DNA of 64,000 bases from CAVQBP01 sp963848195 (GTDB lineage Bacteria > Bacteroidota > Ignavibacteria > Ignavibacteriales > Ignavibacteriaceae). Position numbers and translations under genes: made by a program. This document shows positions 25,948 to 33,971 of this stretch, piece after piece (the first letter of the stretch is position 1; the number at the start of each line of letters is the position of its first letter). The notes beneath the pieces are model-generated. The model saw only the letters and a program-made list of their open reading frames with translations, ran no database searches and had not been told where the DNA came from. The stretch covers positions 62,001 through 126,000 of the forward strand of contig CAWKCY010000020.1 of the NCBI GenBank assembly GCA_963848195.1, read 5' to 3'.

Positions 25948-26664
25948 TTATGCCGAAGCTACCATTGTCATTAATTTCCTTTTGGCAACCGGAAAAATTG
26001 TTTCATCAAAAGGAAAGTCAAGATCAGTATCACATATAAAAGTAGCTGGATTCGGCAAATCAGTATATTGCTTTATCAAATCAAGCTTTATTGATTCTGG
26101 TGATTTTTCTACTACCGCCTTTTCTATCTCCTGTACCAGTTTTGTCTTTAAAGACCGGTATTTCTCACTCTCGGATGAAAATATTGTAGATTCAAATCTA
26201 TGCACCTGTATCTTTGAATCCTTGTTGCTTGGAACTAAAAAATACCCTTCGTTTTTATTCAAAGGCACTAACCCTACATTTCCTATCTCAATATTATCTT
26301 CTACAAAATCGTAAAGGACTATCGCTTCCTCTATCTCATTTTTAATTAATGGATAAGCCCAGTTAATTAATTCAAATAAAAATTCAACATCCGGAGCAAA
26401 CTTTCCAATCGTTTCAAAATTAACTTTCTGATTTTTTAAATCGAAATCTTTTATATGTTTGGGGAAAGCATTGTTCAGCTTCGATTTATTTTCCATGATA
26501 TTTTCCAGTATCGAAGCTAAATGAATTAATTCAGCAAGAGTTGGATAAACCTTCTTTTTAGTTAACTCTGAATGATATTCTTTTATTCCTCCCAATACTC
26601 TGTATTGATTCATCTCCAAATCTCTGTCCGCCGATAAGAACGTCTCTAACTTCAAGCCTTCCAT
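25948..26664 (-). CDS. Uncharacterised cytoplasmic protein
   Basis: I do not recognise this 238-residue protein. It has no signal peptide or membrane segment. Helical stretches dominate the first 110 residues (LAELIHLASILENIMENKSK) and a region with strands follows (NIGNVGLVPLNKNEGYFLV type pattern). Start choice: the frame is open 15 codons further upstream (26709), but AGAGG is 7 bases before the ATG at 26664, which gives MEGLKLETFLSADRDLEMNQ. It is a monocistron among repeats. A structural or scaffold role is possible but unsupported. Confidence 0.65.
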   Translation of the reverse strand: MEGLKLETFLSADRDLEMNQYRVLGGIKEYHSELTKKKVYPTLAELIHLASILENIMENKSKLNNAFPKHIKDFDLKNQKVNFETIGKFAPDVEFLFELINWAYPLIKNEIEEAIVLYDFVEDNIEIGNVGLVPLNKNEGYFLVPSNKDSKIQVHRFESTIFSSESEKYRSLKTKLVQEIEKAVVEKSPESIKLDLIKQYTDLPNPATFICDTDLDFPFDETIFPVAKRKLMTMVASA

Positions 26665-27163
26665 ATCATTACCTCTTTTTATTTTAAGAAAACAATTTTT
26701 ATGCCACAATATAACTACAGGATAGACATCTCAGCATAACCTAAAAATCAGTAATAATAACAAAGTTAACGTTTTAGATTTCTATTTCTTATTATAATAT
26801 ATTAATAATTTGTAAAAGTATGTGTTAACTATCAAAAACAATCATGTACGTATTTTTAATCAGGTAATAATTTCCGCTTCAATCACATGCATTTGAATAT
26901 AATAGTTAAGTAAAATTAAACAATATAAGATGACATCTTAACCATCCAATATTCCAAAAATTCCAATATCCTCCCACCGAATACCATCGACTGACAATTG
27001 AATGACCATCGAATGTCTATCGAATGACAATTGAATGACCATCGAATGACTCTTACTCCCTCGTTTGCTTAACTTCCATTATTAATGTAATTTATATCAC
27101 GTAAATATCCTTCGTTAATAAATTTATATTTACTTCCAATTAATAATAGAGGAGCCTAAAATT
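26665..27163. other. Intergenic region with 11-bp tandem repeat
   Basis: This spacer lies between divergent genes. It contains the short tandem array at 26986-27051 and a single GATGACATCTTA motif near 26931 resembling the ends of the 87-bp repeat family. GAGGAG at 27151-27156 is the ribosome-binding site of the Yip1 gene. Confidence 0.5.
26986..27051. repeat. Tandem 11-bp repeat, six copies
   Basis: Six contiguous 11-mers of consensus ATCGAATGACC (variants ATTGAATGACC, ATCGAATGTCT, ATCGACTGACA) form a 66-bp array about 110 bp upstream of the Yip1 gene. Confidence 0.8.
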
Positions 27164-27757
27164 ATGAATCTTGTTGACAGAGCTAAAAACATTTTGTTTT
27201 CCCCGGCTTCTGAATGGGAAACTATTAAGGTAGAACCAATTACAATCAACGAACTTTTTACCAGGTATGCAGTTATTTTAGCCGCTATTCCTGCTGTTGC
27301 CGGTTTAATTGGTTATACTGTTTTTGGAATCTCTTTCGGTTTAGGCAGGATAACACTTGGTATAGGGACAACAATTACATGGGCTATATTAACTTATATT
27401 TTATCCCTCGTTAGTGTTTATATCTTGGGTTGGATAATTGATGCCCTTGCTCCTTCTTTCGGATCAACAAAAGATTTAGTTGCTTCCATGAAAGTTGCTG
27501 TCTTTTCATATACAGCTGCTTGGGTAGGCGGAATATTTCATATCCTTCCATACCTGTCCGTATTAGCTGCACTTATTAGCATATACAGTTTAGTCCTTCT
27601 CTATATGGGACTTAAAAGAGTCAAGTCAGTTCCTGATGATAAAATGGTTGGTTATTTCGTTGTTATAATAGTTATTGCTATAGTATTATACTTAATTATA
27701 GGAGCAATTGTAGGAGCAGTAGTATTCAGCGGCTACATGATGAGCCCGGGTATGTAA
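27164..27757 (+). CDS. Yip1-family membrane protein
   Basis: The 197-residue protein starts with the typical Yip1 opening, MNLVDRAKNILFSPASEWET, followed by EPITINELFTRYAVILAAIP and five transmembrane helices (about 34-52, 66-90, 108-128, 132-150, 165-190). In bacteria this family (PF04893) has no established function. GAGGAG lies 8 bases before the ATG. It ends at a strong hairpin terminator, so it forms its own transcription unit. Confidence 0.88.
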   Translation: MNLVDRAKNILFSPASEWETIKVEPITINELFTRYAVILAAIPAVAGLIGYTVFGISFGLGRITLGIGTTITWAILTYILSLVSVYILGWIIDALAPSFGSTKDLVASMKVAVFSYTAAWVGGIFHILPYLSVLAALISIYSLVLLYMGLKRVKSVPDDKMVGYFVVIIVIAIVLYLIIGAIVGAVVFSGYMMSPGM

Positions 27758-27781
27758 TTTCATTTTAAGTATTTTAAAAGT

Positions 27782-27809
27782 AAACCCGCAGTAACCTAAC
27801 TGCGGGTTT
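27782..27809. terminator. Terminator after the Yip1 gene
   Basis: An 11-bp perfect stem AAACCCGCAGT/ACTGCGGGTTT (27782-27792 and 27799-27809) with a 6-base loop lies 25 bp after the stop codon and ends in TTTC. Confidence 0.85.
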
Positions 27810-27945
27810 CCAATAAATCCCATCCAACTTTTTTCGTCTCTATTCTTTCTCCTTTACATCTTTTTTGCTTAGCTTTCCCAATACACCTACGCCTTTATCT
27901 TTTTCCCGCTCTCTGCTCTATTTACTTTGCCTTTCCCCTTTAAGT

Positions 27946-29508
27946 CTAAATCTCGAACTTAATCCCTTGCGCCAACGGCAATTCACTTCCAAAATTAATT
28001 GTATTAGTTTGACGCCTCATGTAAGCTTTCCATGCATCAGAACCTGACTCACGTCCCCCGCCTGTTTCCTTCTCACCTCCGAAAGCTCCCCCTATTTCAG
28101 CTCCCGAAGTACCAATATTCACATTTGCGATACCGCAGTCAGAACCTCTGCTTGATAAAAATTGTTCAGCTTCTCTTAAATTATTTGTAAATATCGCCGA
28201 AGATAATCCCTGGACTACATCATTATGAATATCAATTGCATTCTGAACTTCACCTTTATACTTAATGAGATAAAGTATTGGAGCAAATGTCTCCTCCTGA
28301 ACGATATTAAAATGATTTTCTACTTCCGCAAGCACCGGCTTTACATAACAGCTCGATTCATATCCTTCACCGCTTAATACTTCACCCCCGAATATAATCT
28401 CACCCCCTTCTTTTTTTATTTCATCCAATGCATTTGAAAACATTTTCACTGCATCCTTATCTATTAGAGGTCCAACATGATTCTTCTCATTTAATGGGTC
28501 CCCAATCTTTAATGTATTATATGCTTTTACTAAAGATTCCTTAACTTTTTCATATATAGATTCATGAATTATTAATCTCCTTGTAGATGTACATCTCTGC
28601 CCGCATGTTCCAACAGCACCGAATACAATTGCTGGAATAGCCATTTTAAGATCGGCATCCGGAGTTATTATTATCCCGTTATTCCCGCCCAATTCCAGTA
28701 TCGACTTCCCGAATCTCCTTGCTATTGCCTCACCTGCATGCTTTCCTACCTTTGTCGACCCTGTAACAGAAATTAATTTAACTCTCTTATCATTCAACAT
28801 TCTTTCCCCTACTGTCGAACCTCTTCCGATTACTAATGAAAATATCCCTTCCGGCAAATTATTTTCCTTAATAACTTCACCGATAATTTTTTGAACGGCT
28901 ATAGCAGATAAAGGCACTTTTGAAGAAGGCTTCCACAAATTAACATTTCCGCATACTGCGGAGATCATCGCGTTCCATGAATATACCGCCACTGGAAAAT
29001 TAAAAGCAGATATTGTCCCAACTATTCCAAGAGGATGATATTGATCATACATCCTATGATCAGTCCTTTCGGATGCCATAGTAAAACCATAAAGCTGTCT
29101 TGACTGCCCAACCGCAAAATCACAGATATCAATCATTTCCTGAACCTCACCCAAACCTTCCTGCAGTGATTTCCCCATTTCATAAGAAACCAGAGTTCCT
29201 AAAGCAGCTTTATATTCCCGTAATCTTAATCCTATCTGTCTTACAATCTCACCCCTTTTAGGAGCCGGAACTTTCCGCCAATACTTAAACGCCTCTTCAG
29301 CAGTTTTAATTATCTTGTCATAATCCTCTTCGGAAGCCTGGTAAACAGAGGCAATCATTTCTCCGTTCGTAGGTGAATATATCTTTAATTCCCCTTCTCC
29401 CGAAGTCTCTAACCAGCTTTGTCCCGTTGAACTCCCTGCATTCCTTTCTTTAATCCCCAATTTTTCAACAAACCTATGTTCTCTTAACTTTTTTTCTTCA
29501 ATTTCCAT
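27946..29508 (-). CDS. ALDH7-family aldehyde dehydrogenase (2-aminoadipate-semialdehyde dehydrogenase)
   Basis: The protein has 520 residues. Catalytic Cys306 (GTCGQRCTST) and general base Glu272 (LELGGNN) are present. The C-terminus FGGEKETGGGRESGSDAWKA, then YMRRQTNTINFG and LPLAQGIKF, is diagnostic of the ALDH7/antiquitin family (ALDH7A1, AmaB), which oxidises 2-aminoadipate 6-semialdehyde to 2-aminoadipate with NAD+. It diverges from a lysine 6-transaminase that makes exactly that semialdehyde, which strongly supports the substrate. Betaine aldehyde or other aldehydes remain possible side substrates. The start ATG has no strong Shine-Dalgarno. Confidence 0.9.
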   Translation of the reverse strand: MEIEEKKLREHRFVEKLGIKERNAGSSTGQSWLETSGEGELKIYSPTNGEMIASVYQASEEDYDKIIKTAEEAFKYWRKVPAPKRGEIVRQIGLRLREYKAALGTLVSYEMGKSLQEGLGEVQEMIDICDFAVGQSRQLYGFTMASERTDHRMYDQYHPLGIVGTISAFNFPVAVYSWNAMISAVCGNVNLWKPSSKVPLSAIAVQKIIGEVIKENNLPEGIFSLVIGRGSTVGERMLNDKRVKLISVTGSTKVGKHAGEAIARRFGKSILELGGNNGIIITPDADLKMAIPAIVFGAVGTCGQRCTSTRRLIIHESIYEKVKESLVKAYNTLKIGDPLNEKNHVGPLIDKDAVKMFSNALDEIKKEGGEIIFGGEVLSGEGYESSCYVKPVLAEVENHFNIVQEETFAPILYLIKYKGEVQNAIDIHNDVVQGLSSAIFTNNLREAEQFLSSRGSDCGIANVNIGTSGAEIGGAFGGEKETGGGRESGSDAWKAYMRRQTNTINFGSELPLAQGIKFEI

Positions 29509-29628
29509 TTTTAATTCCCTTCATACTTTAAAACTAATTCTAAATTTATTACCCTGAATTAAACGAATCCAACCATGAAAATCAAATTAACCTTCCATTG
29601 ATTTAACTATTGGATTCCCATTCTATTG

Positions 29629-29649
29629 CCGTTGGATTTTATCCAACGG
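29629..29649. repeat. Palindrome with CCGTTGGAT arms
   Basis: Arms CCGTTGGAT and ATCCAACGG surround TTT. The phrase TATCCAACGG also appears at about 22846, so the motif is dispersed. Confidence 0.65.
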
Positions 29650-30462
29650 TCTGATTTAGAGCCTGCATGGATATCAGTTGACATGAAGATTAAACCTTGC
29701 ACCTCCCCTCTATTTACTACTGTCCCGATTCTAGCGCCGACTTTGTCAGGACAGTGAAAATTCTTTATAATCTGCATCATCTGGTGTACTATTTTTTAAA
29801 AAGTAATTACTTTATAGTCAGCTCCGCTATATTGCTTTAAATTAATAGGTTTTAACAACATTCATAAATGCGTCAATAATAACCAGTTTGAATCAGTCTT
29901 TTTCACCATCTTGTTGTTATTTATTAGTAATAACTGCTTTTATGTTAAATTTTCTTATAATATCAAATTGAAACTTTGTTTCTGGAAATTTCTTAAAAAA
30001 ATATTCACTGCAACTATCTGACTTTTGATTTGAATAGAAAAGACAATTGGTACATAATTTGAATAATATAATCAATGGTTCTCTGATCATAAATACAAAA
30101 TATTATCTTCATGAGAATCCAAAACTGAATTTGTACTTTAACAATTTAGGAATAAAACAATACAGCAATATGGTAATATATCTCTCTTATCCATATTTAT
30201 TTATAGAAATAGATTAGTATCATAGTGATAATAATATCGCCTTTAAACCCGATTGAAAATGTTCTTTTTTTTTAGTAATTTAGTCATAAATAATATTCAA
30301 TAAATCGACATCAAATAATATGCTTCTTTCAATCAAATACTTTGAAATTACCGGGTTTAAGGATTTAAGAAGCTATTTTATATCCGCCTTCGAAAACGTC
30401 TTTTAATCAACACCTCCCCTTCAGTTATTTCTACATAATATTATTTAATAAATCTTTTTTTG

Positions 30463-30480
30463 ATCCGGCAGCTGCCGGAT
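30463..30480. promoter_or_regulatory. 18-bp perfect palindrome before the lysine aminotransferase gene
   Basis: ATCCGGCAGCTGCCGGAT is fully self-complementary and ends 17 bp before the ATG, just upstream of the Shine-Dalgarno GGAGG. It could be an operator or an mRNA hairpin affecting initiation, or one more dispersed palindrome. Its location is the only argument for a regulatory role. Confidence 0.4.
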
Positions 30481-30497
30481 AATTACGGAGGTACAGA

Positions 30498-31865
30498 ATG
30501 AGAAACAATTATTTTGAAGAAGATAATGTAATGGAACAAAATTCCTTTATTCCCGCTGAGAAAGTCCATGAAACTATAGCAAAAAATATGCTTGTCGACG
30601 GCTTTCCAATCGTACTGGATCTTGAAAATAGTAAAGGTTCAAGAATTATCGATCTAAAAACTGGAGAATCATATATCGATTTCTTTACTTTTTTTGCATC
30701 TGCCCCTTTTGGAATGAATCATCCTAAATTAACCTCCGCTGAGGTTAAAGAAGAATTAATTCTAGCTGCTACAAATAAACCCTCAAATTCAGATATCTAT
30801 ACAACATTTATGGCTGAATTTGTGGAGACATTTTCTAAATTCGCTAAACCGGATTATATGAAATACCTGTTCTTTATATCCGGTGGTGCTCTTGCTGTAG
30901 AAAATGCTTTAAAAACTGCCTTTGACTGGAAAGTTCAAAAGAACTTTATGAAAGGTTATAAGGAAGAAAAAGGACACCAGGTAATTCATTTTAAACAAGC
31001 TTTTCACGGCAGAAGCGGATATACTTTATCATTAACAAACACAGAAATCAACAAAGTTAAATATTTCCCGAAATTTAATTGGCCTAGAATAACTAATCCC
31101 AAGGTCAATTTCCCAATTAATGAAAATCTTGATAAAATTATTGAACTTGAAAATCTCGCAGTAAATGAAATTCTGCAGGCATTAAAAAACAATAAAGATG
31201 ATATTGCCGCTATAATAATTGAACCCATTCAGGGTGAAGGTGGCGATAATTTCTTCAGAAAAGAATTTTTTGTAAAACTTCGTGAAATTGCCGATGAAAA
31301 TGAACTTCTCTTAATTTTTGACGAAGTTCAAACCGGTTTTGGTATGACAGGCAAATTCTGGGCTTCAGATTATTACGTAAAACCCGATATCATCGCTTTC
31401 GGTAAAAAAGCTCAGGTTTGCGGGATAATGGTAAGCGACAGAATAGATGACGTCCCGGAAAATTGCTTTCATAAATCAAGTAGGCTAAACTCTACATGGG
31501 GAGCAAATCTTACTGATATGGTTCGATCAAAACATATTATTAAGATTATTGAAGATGAAGACCTTGTCCAAAATTCAAGGATTATGGGTGAATATCTATT
31601 AAATAAACTCTATGAATTACAAAATGAATTCACTTCCCTAATCTCCCAGACAAGAGGTTTAGGCCTAATGTGTTCGTTTAATCTACCAACACCTGAATTG
31701 AGAAATAAATTTAAAGATAAATGTTTTGAAGAAAAGCTGATTATCCTCGGATGCGGTGAAAAATCAATAAGATTCAGACCCCGTTTAGATATTACAAGAG
31801 ATGACCTTGATGATGGCTTGACAATTATCAAAAAAGTATTAAATTATTTAGTGTCAAATAAGTAA
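30498..31865 (+). CDS. lat: L-lysine 6-transaminase
   Basis: This is a PLP-dependent class III aminotransferase of 455 residues. The segments SGGALAVENALKTAFDWK (about 128), HFKQAFHGRSGYTLSLTNT (about 164-182), IIEPIQGEGGDNFF (about 240), IFDEVQTGFG (about 273), AFGKKAQVCGIM with the PLP lysine at 303/304, and SSRLNSTWGANLTDMVR (about 327) match actinobacterial LAT (Rv3290c type) rather than ornithine or GABA transaminases. It moves the epsilon-amino group of lysine to 2-oxoglutarate, giving glutamate and 2-aminoadipate 6-semialdehyde. GGAGG 7 bases before the ATG fixes the start. The ALDH7 gene, transcribed divergently, supplies the next step. Confidence 0.92.
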   Translation: MRNNYFEEDNVMEQNSFIPAEKVHETIAKNMLVDGFPIVLDLENSKGSRIIDLKTGESYIDFFTFFASAPFGMNHPKLTSAEVKEELILAATNKPSNSDIYTTFMAEFVETFSKFAKPDYMKYLFFISGGALAVENALKTAFDWKVQKNFMKGYKEEKGHQVIHFKQAFHGRSGYTLSLTNTEINKVKYFPKFNWPRITNPKVNFPINENLDKIIELENLAVNEILQALKNNKDDIAAIIIEPIQGEGGDNFFRKEFFVKLREIADENELLLIFDEVQTGFGMTGKFWASDYYVKPDIIAFGKKAQVCGIMVSDRIDDVPENCFHKSSRLNSTWGANLTDMVRSKHIIKIIEDEDLVQNSRIMGEYLLNKLYELQNEFTSLISQTRGLGLMCSFNLPTPELRNKFKDKCFEEKLIILGCGEKSIRFRPRLDITRDDLDDGLTIIKKVLNYLVSNK

Positions 31866-31890
31866 ATTATTTAACTACTTGCATGATATA

Positions 31891-31908
31891 TCCCGCCCCT
31901 CGGCGGGA
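31891..31908. terminator. Hairpin after lat, possible terminator
   Basis: TCCCGCC-CCTC-GGCGGGA is a perfect 7-bp GC-rich stem 25 bp past the lat stop codon, followed by the U-poor TTATCATTT. It may terminate transcription weakly, or simply be a member of the dispersed palindromes. Confidence 0.45.
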
Positions 31909-31922
31909 TTATCATTTGTAAC

Positions 31923-31939
31923 GCGAAACTCCGTTTCGC
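31923..31939. repeat. Palindrome GCGAAAC-TCC-GTTTCGC, copy 2
   Basis: Identical to the 17-base palindrome at 22994-23010. Both are preceded by an (A/T)TGTAA-like stretch. Confidence 0.75.
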
Positions 31940-32046
31940 CTCCCTTACCTGAGTCTTTATTCATTGGTTTAACAGGAAAATAAAACCCCTCTCCAAAACA
32001 GTTCTAATTAACTACAGAAGCTAAACCCATTTTTATTACTATCTTA

Positions 32047-32111
32047 GCTCCAGAGGAGCGAAATATTATTAGCAACAAAATAAACCACAAGATATCTGCT
32101 CTCCATAGGAG
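32047..32111. repeat. Two-stem repeat unit (GCTCC and CTCC stems)
   Basis: GCTCC-AGA-GGAGC (32047-32059), then a 41-base linker beginning GAAATATTATTAG, then CTCC-ATA-GGAG (32101-32111). The layout matches the two-stem units at 23118 and 54749 but the stems differ. Confidence 0.55.
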
Positions 32112-32334
32112 TGCCATATTGCTTTAACTTACGACATTTCAACAAAATAGTTTACTAAGACAGAATTATTAAATATTAAGTTTAATTGAAAACAAAGTCT
32201 CCCCCTTCTCAAGGGAAAGATTTAGAGAGGGTTCCAGAATATGCTAAAAGGTTCATTGTTATGTAATATGTAATTAATTTCTTTGAATTATTTAATATTG
32301 ATATTTGTATTTTATTTGGGTTTTGTATTTTGTC

Positions 32335-32369
32335 TATTGGAATTTAACCATTTATTGGAATTTAACCAT
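32335..32369. repeat. Direct duplication over the rsmI start region
   Basis: A 17-base sequence TATTGGAATTTAACCAT occurs at 32335-32351 and again at 32353-32369, the second copy ending within the ATG of rsmI. The weak Shine-Dalgarno (TTGGAA) is therefore duplicated. Confidence 0.8.
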
Positions 32370-33054
32370 GTCTGAATCACTCTACATAGTAAGCACACCA
32401 ATCGGCAACTTAAAAGACATCACTCTCCGTGCCCTGGATATCCTTAAAGATGCAGATTTCATTGCTTGTGAGGATACCAGAGTAACTTCAATCCTTTTAA
32501 AACATTATGAAATTCATAAAGAACTAATTTCTCTCAATGCAGTCAACGAAAATTCAAAAATAGATTACATCTTAAAAAGAATTGAAAACGGTGAAAATTG
32601 TGCTCTTGTCTCCGATGCCGGAACACCCGGAATATCCGATCCCGGAAATAGGCTTATTTCAGCTGCTATAAAAAGCAATATAGATATAATCCCTATTCCT
32701 GGAATAACTGCTGGCATTACTGCCCTATCAGTAAGCGGTCTTCCCATGGATTCTTTTATTTTTGAAGGATTTATTCCACAAAAAAAAGGAAGACAAAAAA
32801 AACTTAAAGAATTAGCCGGGGAAGAGAGAACAATAATAATTTACGAATCTATGTATAGGATAGAAAAATTATTAAATGAATTATGTAACTATATGCCGGA
32901 TAGGCAGTTAGTCGTCTGCAGAGAATTAACTAAAAAATTTGAGGAAATACGAAGAGGCACTCCGGCCGAATTGCTTGAATCCTTCAATGAAAAAGTAAAT
33001 AAAGGTGAATTTGCAGTTGTAATTGCTCCCAAAGCATGGCATCATTATGGATAA
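32368..33054 (+). CDS. rsmI: 16S rRNA (cytidine(1402)-2'-O)-methyltransferase
   Basis: RsmI methylates C1402 of 16S rRNA at the ribosomal P site using SAM. The 228-residue protein opens SLYIVSTPIGNLKDITLRAL and carries ADFIACEDTRVTSILLKHY (about 28-46), SDAGTPGISDPG (about 81-92), PIPGITAGITALSVSGLP (about 109) and EGFIPQKKGR. An in-frame upstream extension reaching 32305 is unlikely because the family starts at the M of MSESLYIVST. At 228 residues it is at the short end of the family, ending soon after the catalytic domain. Confidence 0.93.
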   Translation: MSESLYIVSTPIGNLKDITLRALDILKDADFIACEDTRVTSILLKHYEIHKELISLNAVNENSKIDYILKRIENGENCALVSDAGTPGISDPGNRLISAAIKSNIDIIPIPGITAGITALSVSGLPMDSFIFEGFIPQKKGRQKKLKELAGEERTIIIYESMYRIEKLLNELCNYMPDRQLVVCRELTKKFEEIRRGTPAELLESFNEKVNKGEFAVVIAPKAWHHYG

Positions 33055-33056
33055 AA

Positions 33057-33143
33057 ATGACATCTTTATAATATAAACTACCTTTAATATTTTAAACAAA
33101 TGTAAGTTTCATAGAAACTTATTAAAAGAGATAAAGATGTCAT
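33057..33143. repeat. 87-bp element with AAAGATGTCAT ends, copy A
   Basis: The ends are ATGACATCTTT (33057-33067) and its exact complement AAAGATGTCAT (33133-33143). It begins 2 bp after the rsmI stop. The interior is AT-rich and unlike the interiors of the other two copies, but the overall length is the same as copy B. The right end is extended to a fully palindromic AAAGATGTCATCTTT-like sequence (33133-33147). Confidence 0.7.
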
Positions 33144-33264
33144 CTTTAAATACACGGTTAATATTGTTATTTTTTATGAAACCAATCAGCAACAATTGAA
33201 TCATATTACGTAAATTTGGTATTATTTTTGTCAATTTAACAATTCAACAAAAAAGGAGATACAG

Positions 33265-33717
33265 TTGAAAAAATTTACTGTTGTTTTTTTTATATTAATT
33301 TTGATTTCATTCCTGTCTGTAAACAACACTGCCAAAAGTAATAAAGCTCAATGGAATAATAATCTCGAAGAGGCAGTTAAAATTGCTAAAGATCAGAAAA
33401 AAGCTATTTTAATTAATTTTACCGGCTCTGACTGGTGCAAATGGTGCAAAAAATTGGATGCTGAAGTCTTTTCTCAAAATGAATTTATTTCGTATGCTAA
33501 TAAAAACCTTGTGCTGGTTAAAATTGATTTTCCTCAATATAAAGAACTCGATGAATCAACAAAGACTTATAACCAGGAACTCGCAAAGATGTTTAAAGTA
33601 CAGGGATTTCCTACTATTGTCGTGATAAATAAGAACCAGCAGCTCGCTGCCTTTACCGGTTATCAGCAAGGCGGTGCAGAAAATTATGTTAAGTATCTAA
33701 AATCAGTTTTGAAATGA
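33265..33717 (+). CDS. Exported thioredoxin-family protein
   Basis: The 150-residue protein has an N-terminal signal peptide (hydrophobic 5-18) followed by a thioredoxin-fold domain like the DUF255/thioredoxin_7 type. The redox motif is Cys58-Lys-Trp-Cys61 in GSDWCKWCKK, and the cis-Pro is in VQGFPTIVVI (about 115). It probably acts as a thiol-disulfide reductant in the periplasm. The start is TTG at 33265, supported by AAAAAAGGAG at a good distance. It is flanked on both sides by repeat elements. Confidence 0.88.
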   Translation: MKKFTVVFFILILISFLSVNNTAKSNKAQWNNNLEEAVKIAKDQKKAILINFTGSDWCKWCKKLDAEVFSQNEFISYANKNLVLVKIDFPQYKELDESTKTYNQELAKMFKVQGFPTIVVINKNQQLAAFTGYQQGGAENYVKYLKSVLK

Positions 33718-33749
33718 GGATTGAAAGAATCGACATCTAATACGAATCT

Positions 33750-33803
33750 GTCATTCTGAAAGAAATGAAGTGGTGTGCTTGTCCCTTTGCGGGGAAGAAT
33801 CTC
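33750..33803. repeat. GTCATTCTGAAC-family dispersed repeat, copy 2
   Basis: Diverged copy beginning GTCATTCTGAAAGAAATGAA with a shortened CCC-TTTG-CGGGG core and ending GAAGAATCTC. It lies 33 bp after the thioredoxin gene. Confidence 0.7.
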
Positions 33804-33862
33804 CTATCCAATGTTAGCTAATTCTTAAATTTATTAACCTAATTGGAATCAATAATTGAAAA

Positions 33863-33949
33863 ATGACATCTTTTTTTTTAAATATAACTTTTTATCTGTT
33901 CAATATCCCCATAAAAATTAAATCTGATTTACTCTAATAAAGATGTCAT
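33863..33949. repeat. 87-bp element with AAAGATGTCAT ends, copy B
   Basis: ATGACATCTTT (33863-33873) and AAAGATGTCAT (33939-33949) are perfect 11-bp inverted ends, again 87 bp apart outer to outer. The element lies 22 bp before the end of the minus-strand M24 gene. Confidence 0.7.
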
Positions 33950-33971
33950 CTTTACAACATGTAACTTTACT

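Larger units (their letters stand above)
29509..30497. other. Long non-coding spacer between ALDH7 and lysine aminotransferase genes
   Basis: 989 bp have no convincing coding frame on either strand. It holds a palindrome with CCGTTGGAT/ATCCAACGG arms (29629-29649), a degraded TGTCC...GGACA element (29722-29754), a distant inverted pair TTAAACCCG/CGGGTTTAA (30243-30251 and 30352-30360) and the 18-bp palindrome at 30463. I see no lysine-riboswitch-like structure, tRNA or other RNA gene. Most of it is AT-rich and featureless. Confidence 0.55.
31866..32367. other. Repeat-bearing spacer between lat and rsmI
   Basis: 502 bp without a gene. It contains three palindromic elements listed separately, a degenerate CCCCCTTCTC...GAGAGGG element near 32200-32236 related to the inverted repeat at 3162, and the short duplication at the rsmI start. 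Confidence 0.55.

Noticed and set aside
30243..30360. Distant inverted pair TTAAACCCG/CGGGTTTAA as a MITE or riboswitch
   Set aside because: Only 9 bp match, the interior shows no further pairing, and no duplication flanks it. It does not resemble the lysine riboswitch despite the neighbouring lysine gene.
32305..32367. 21-residue N-terminal extension of rsmI
   Set aside because: RsmI proteins begin at the SLYIVSTPIGNL segment; the extension is encoded by the AT-rich leader containing the duplication.
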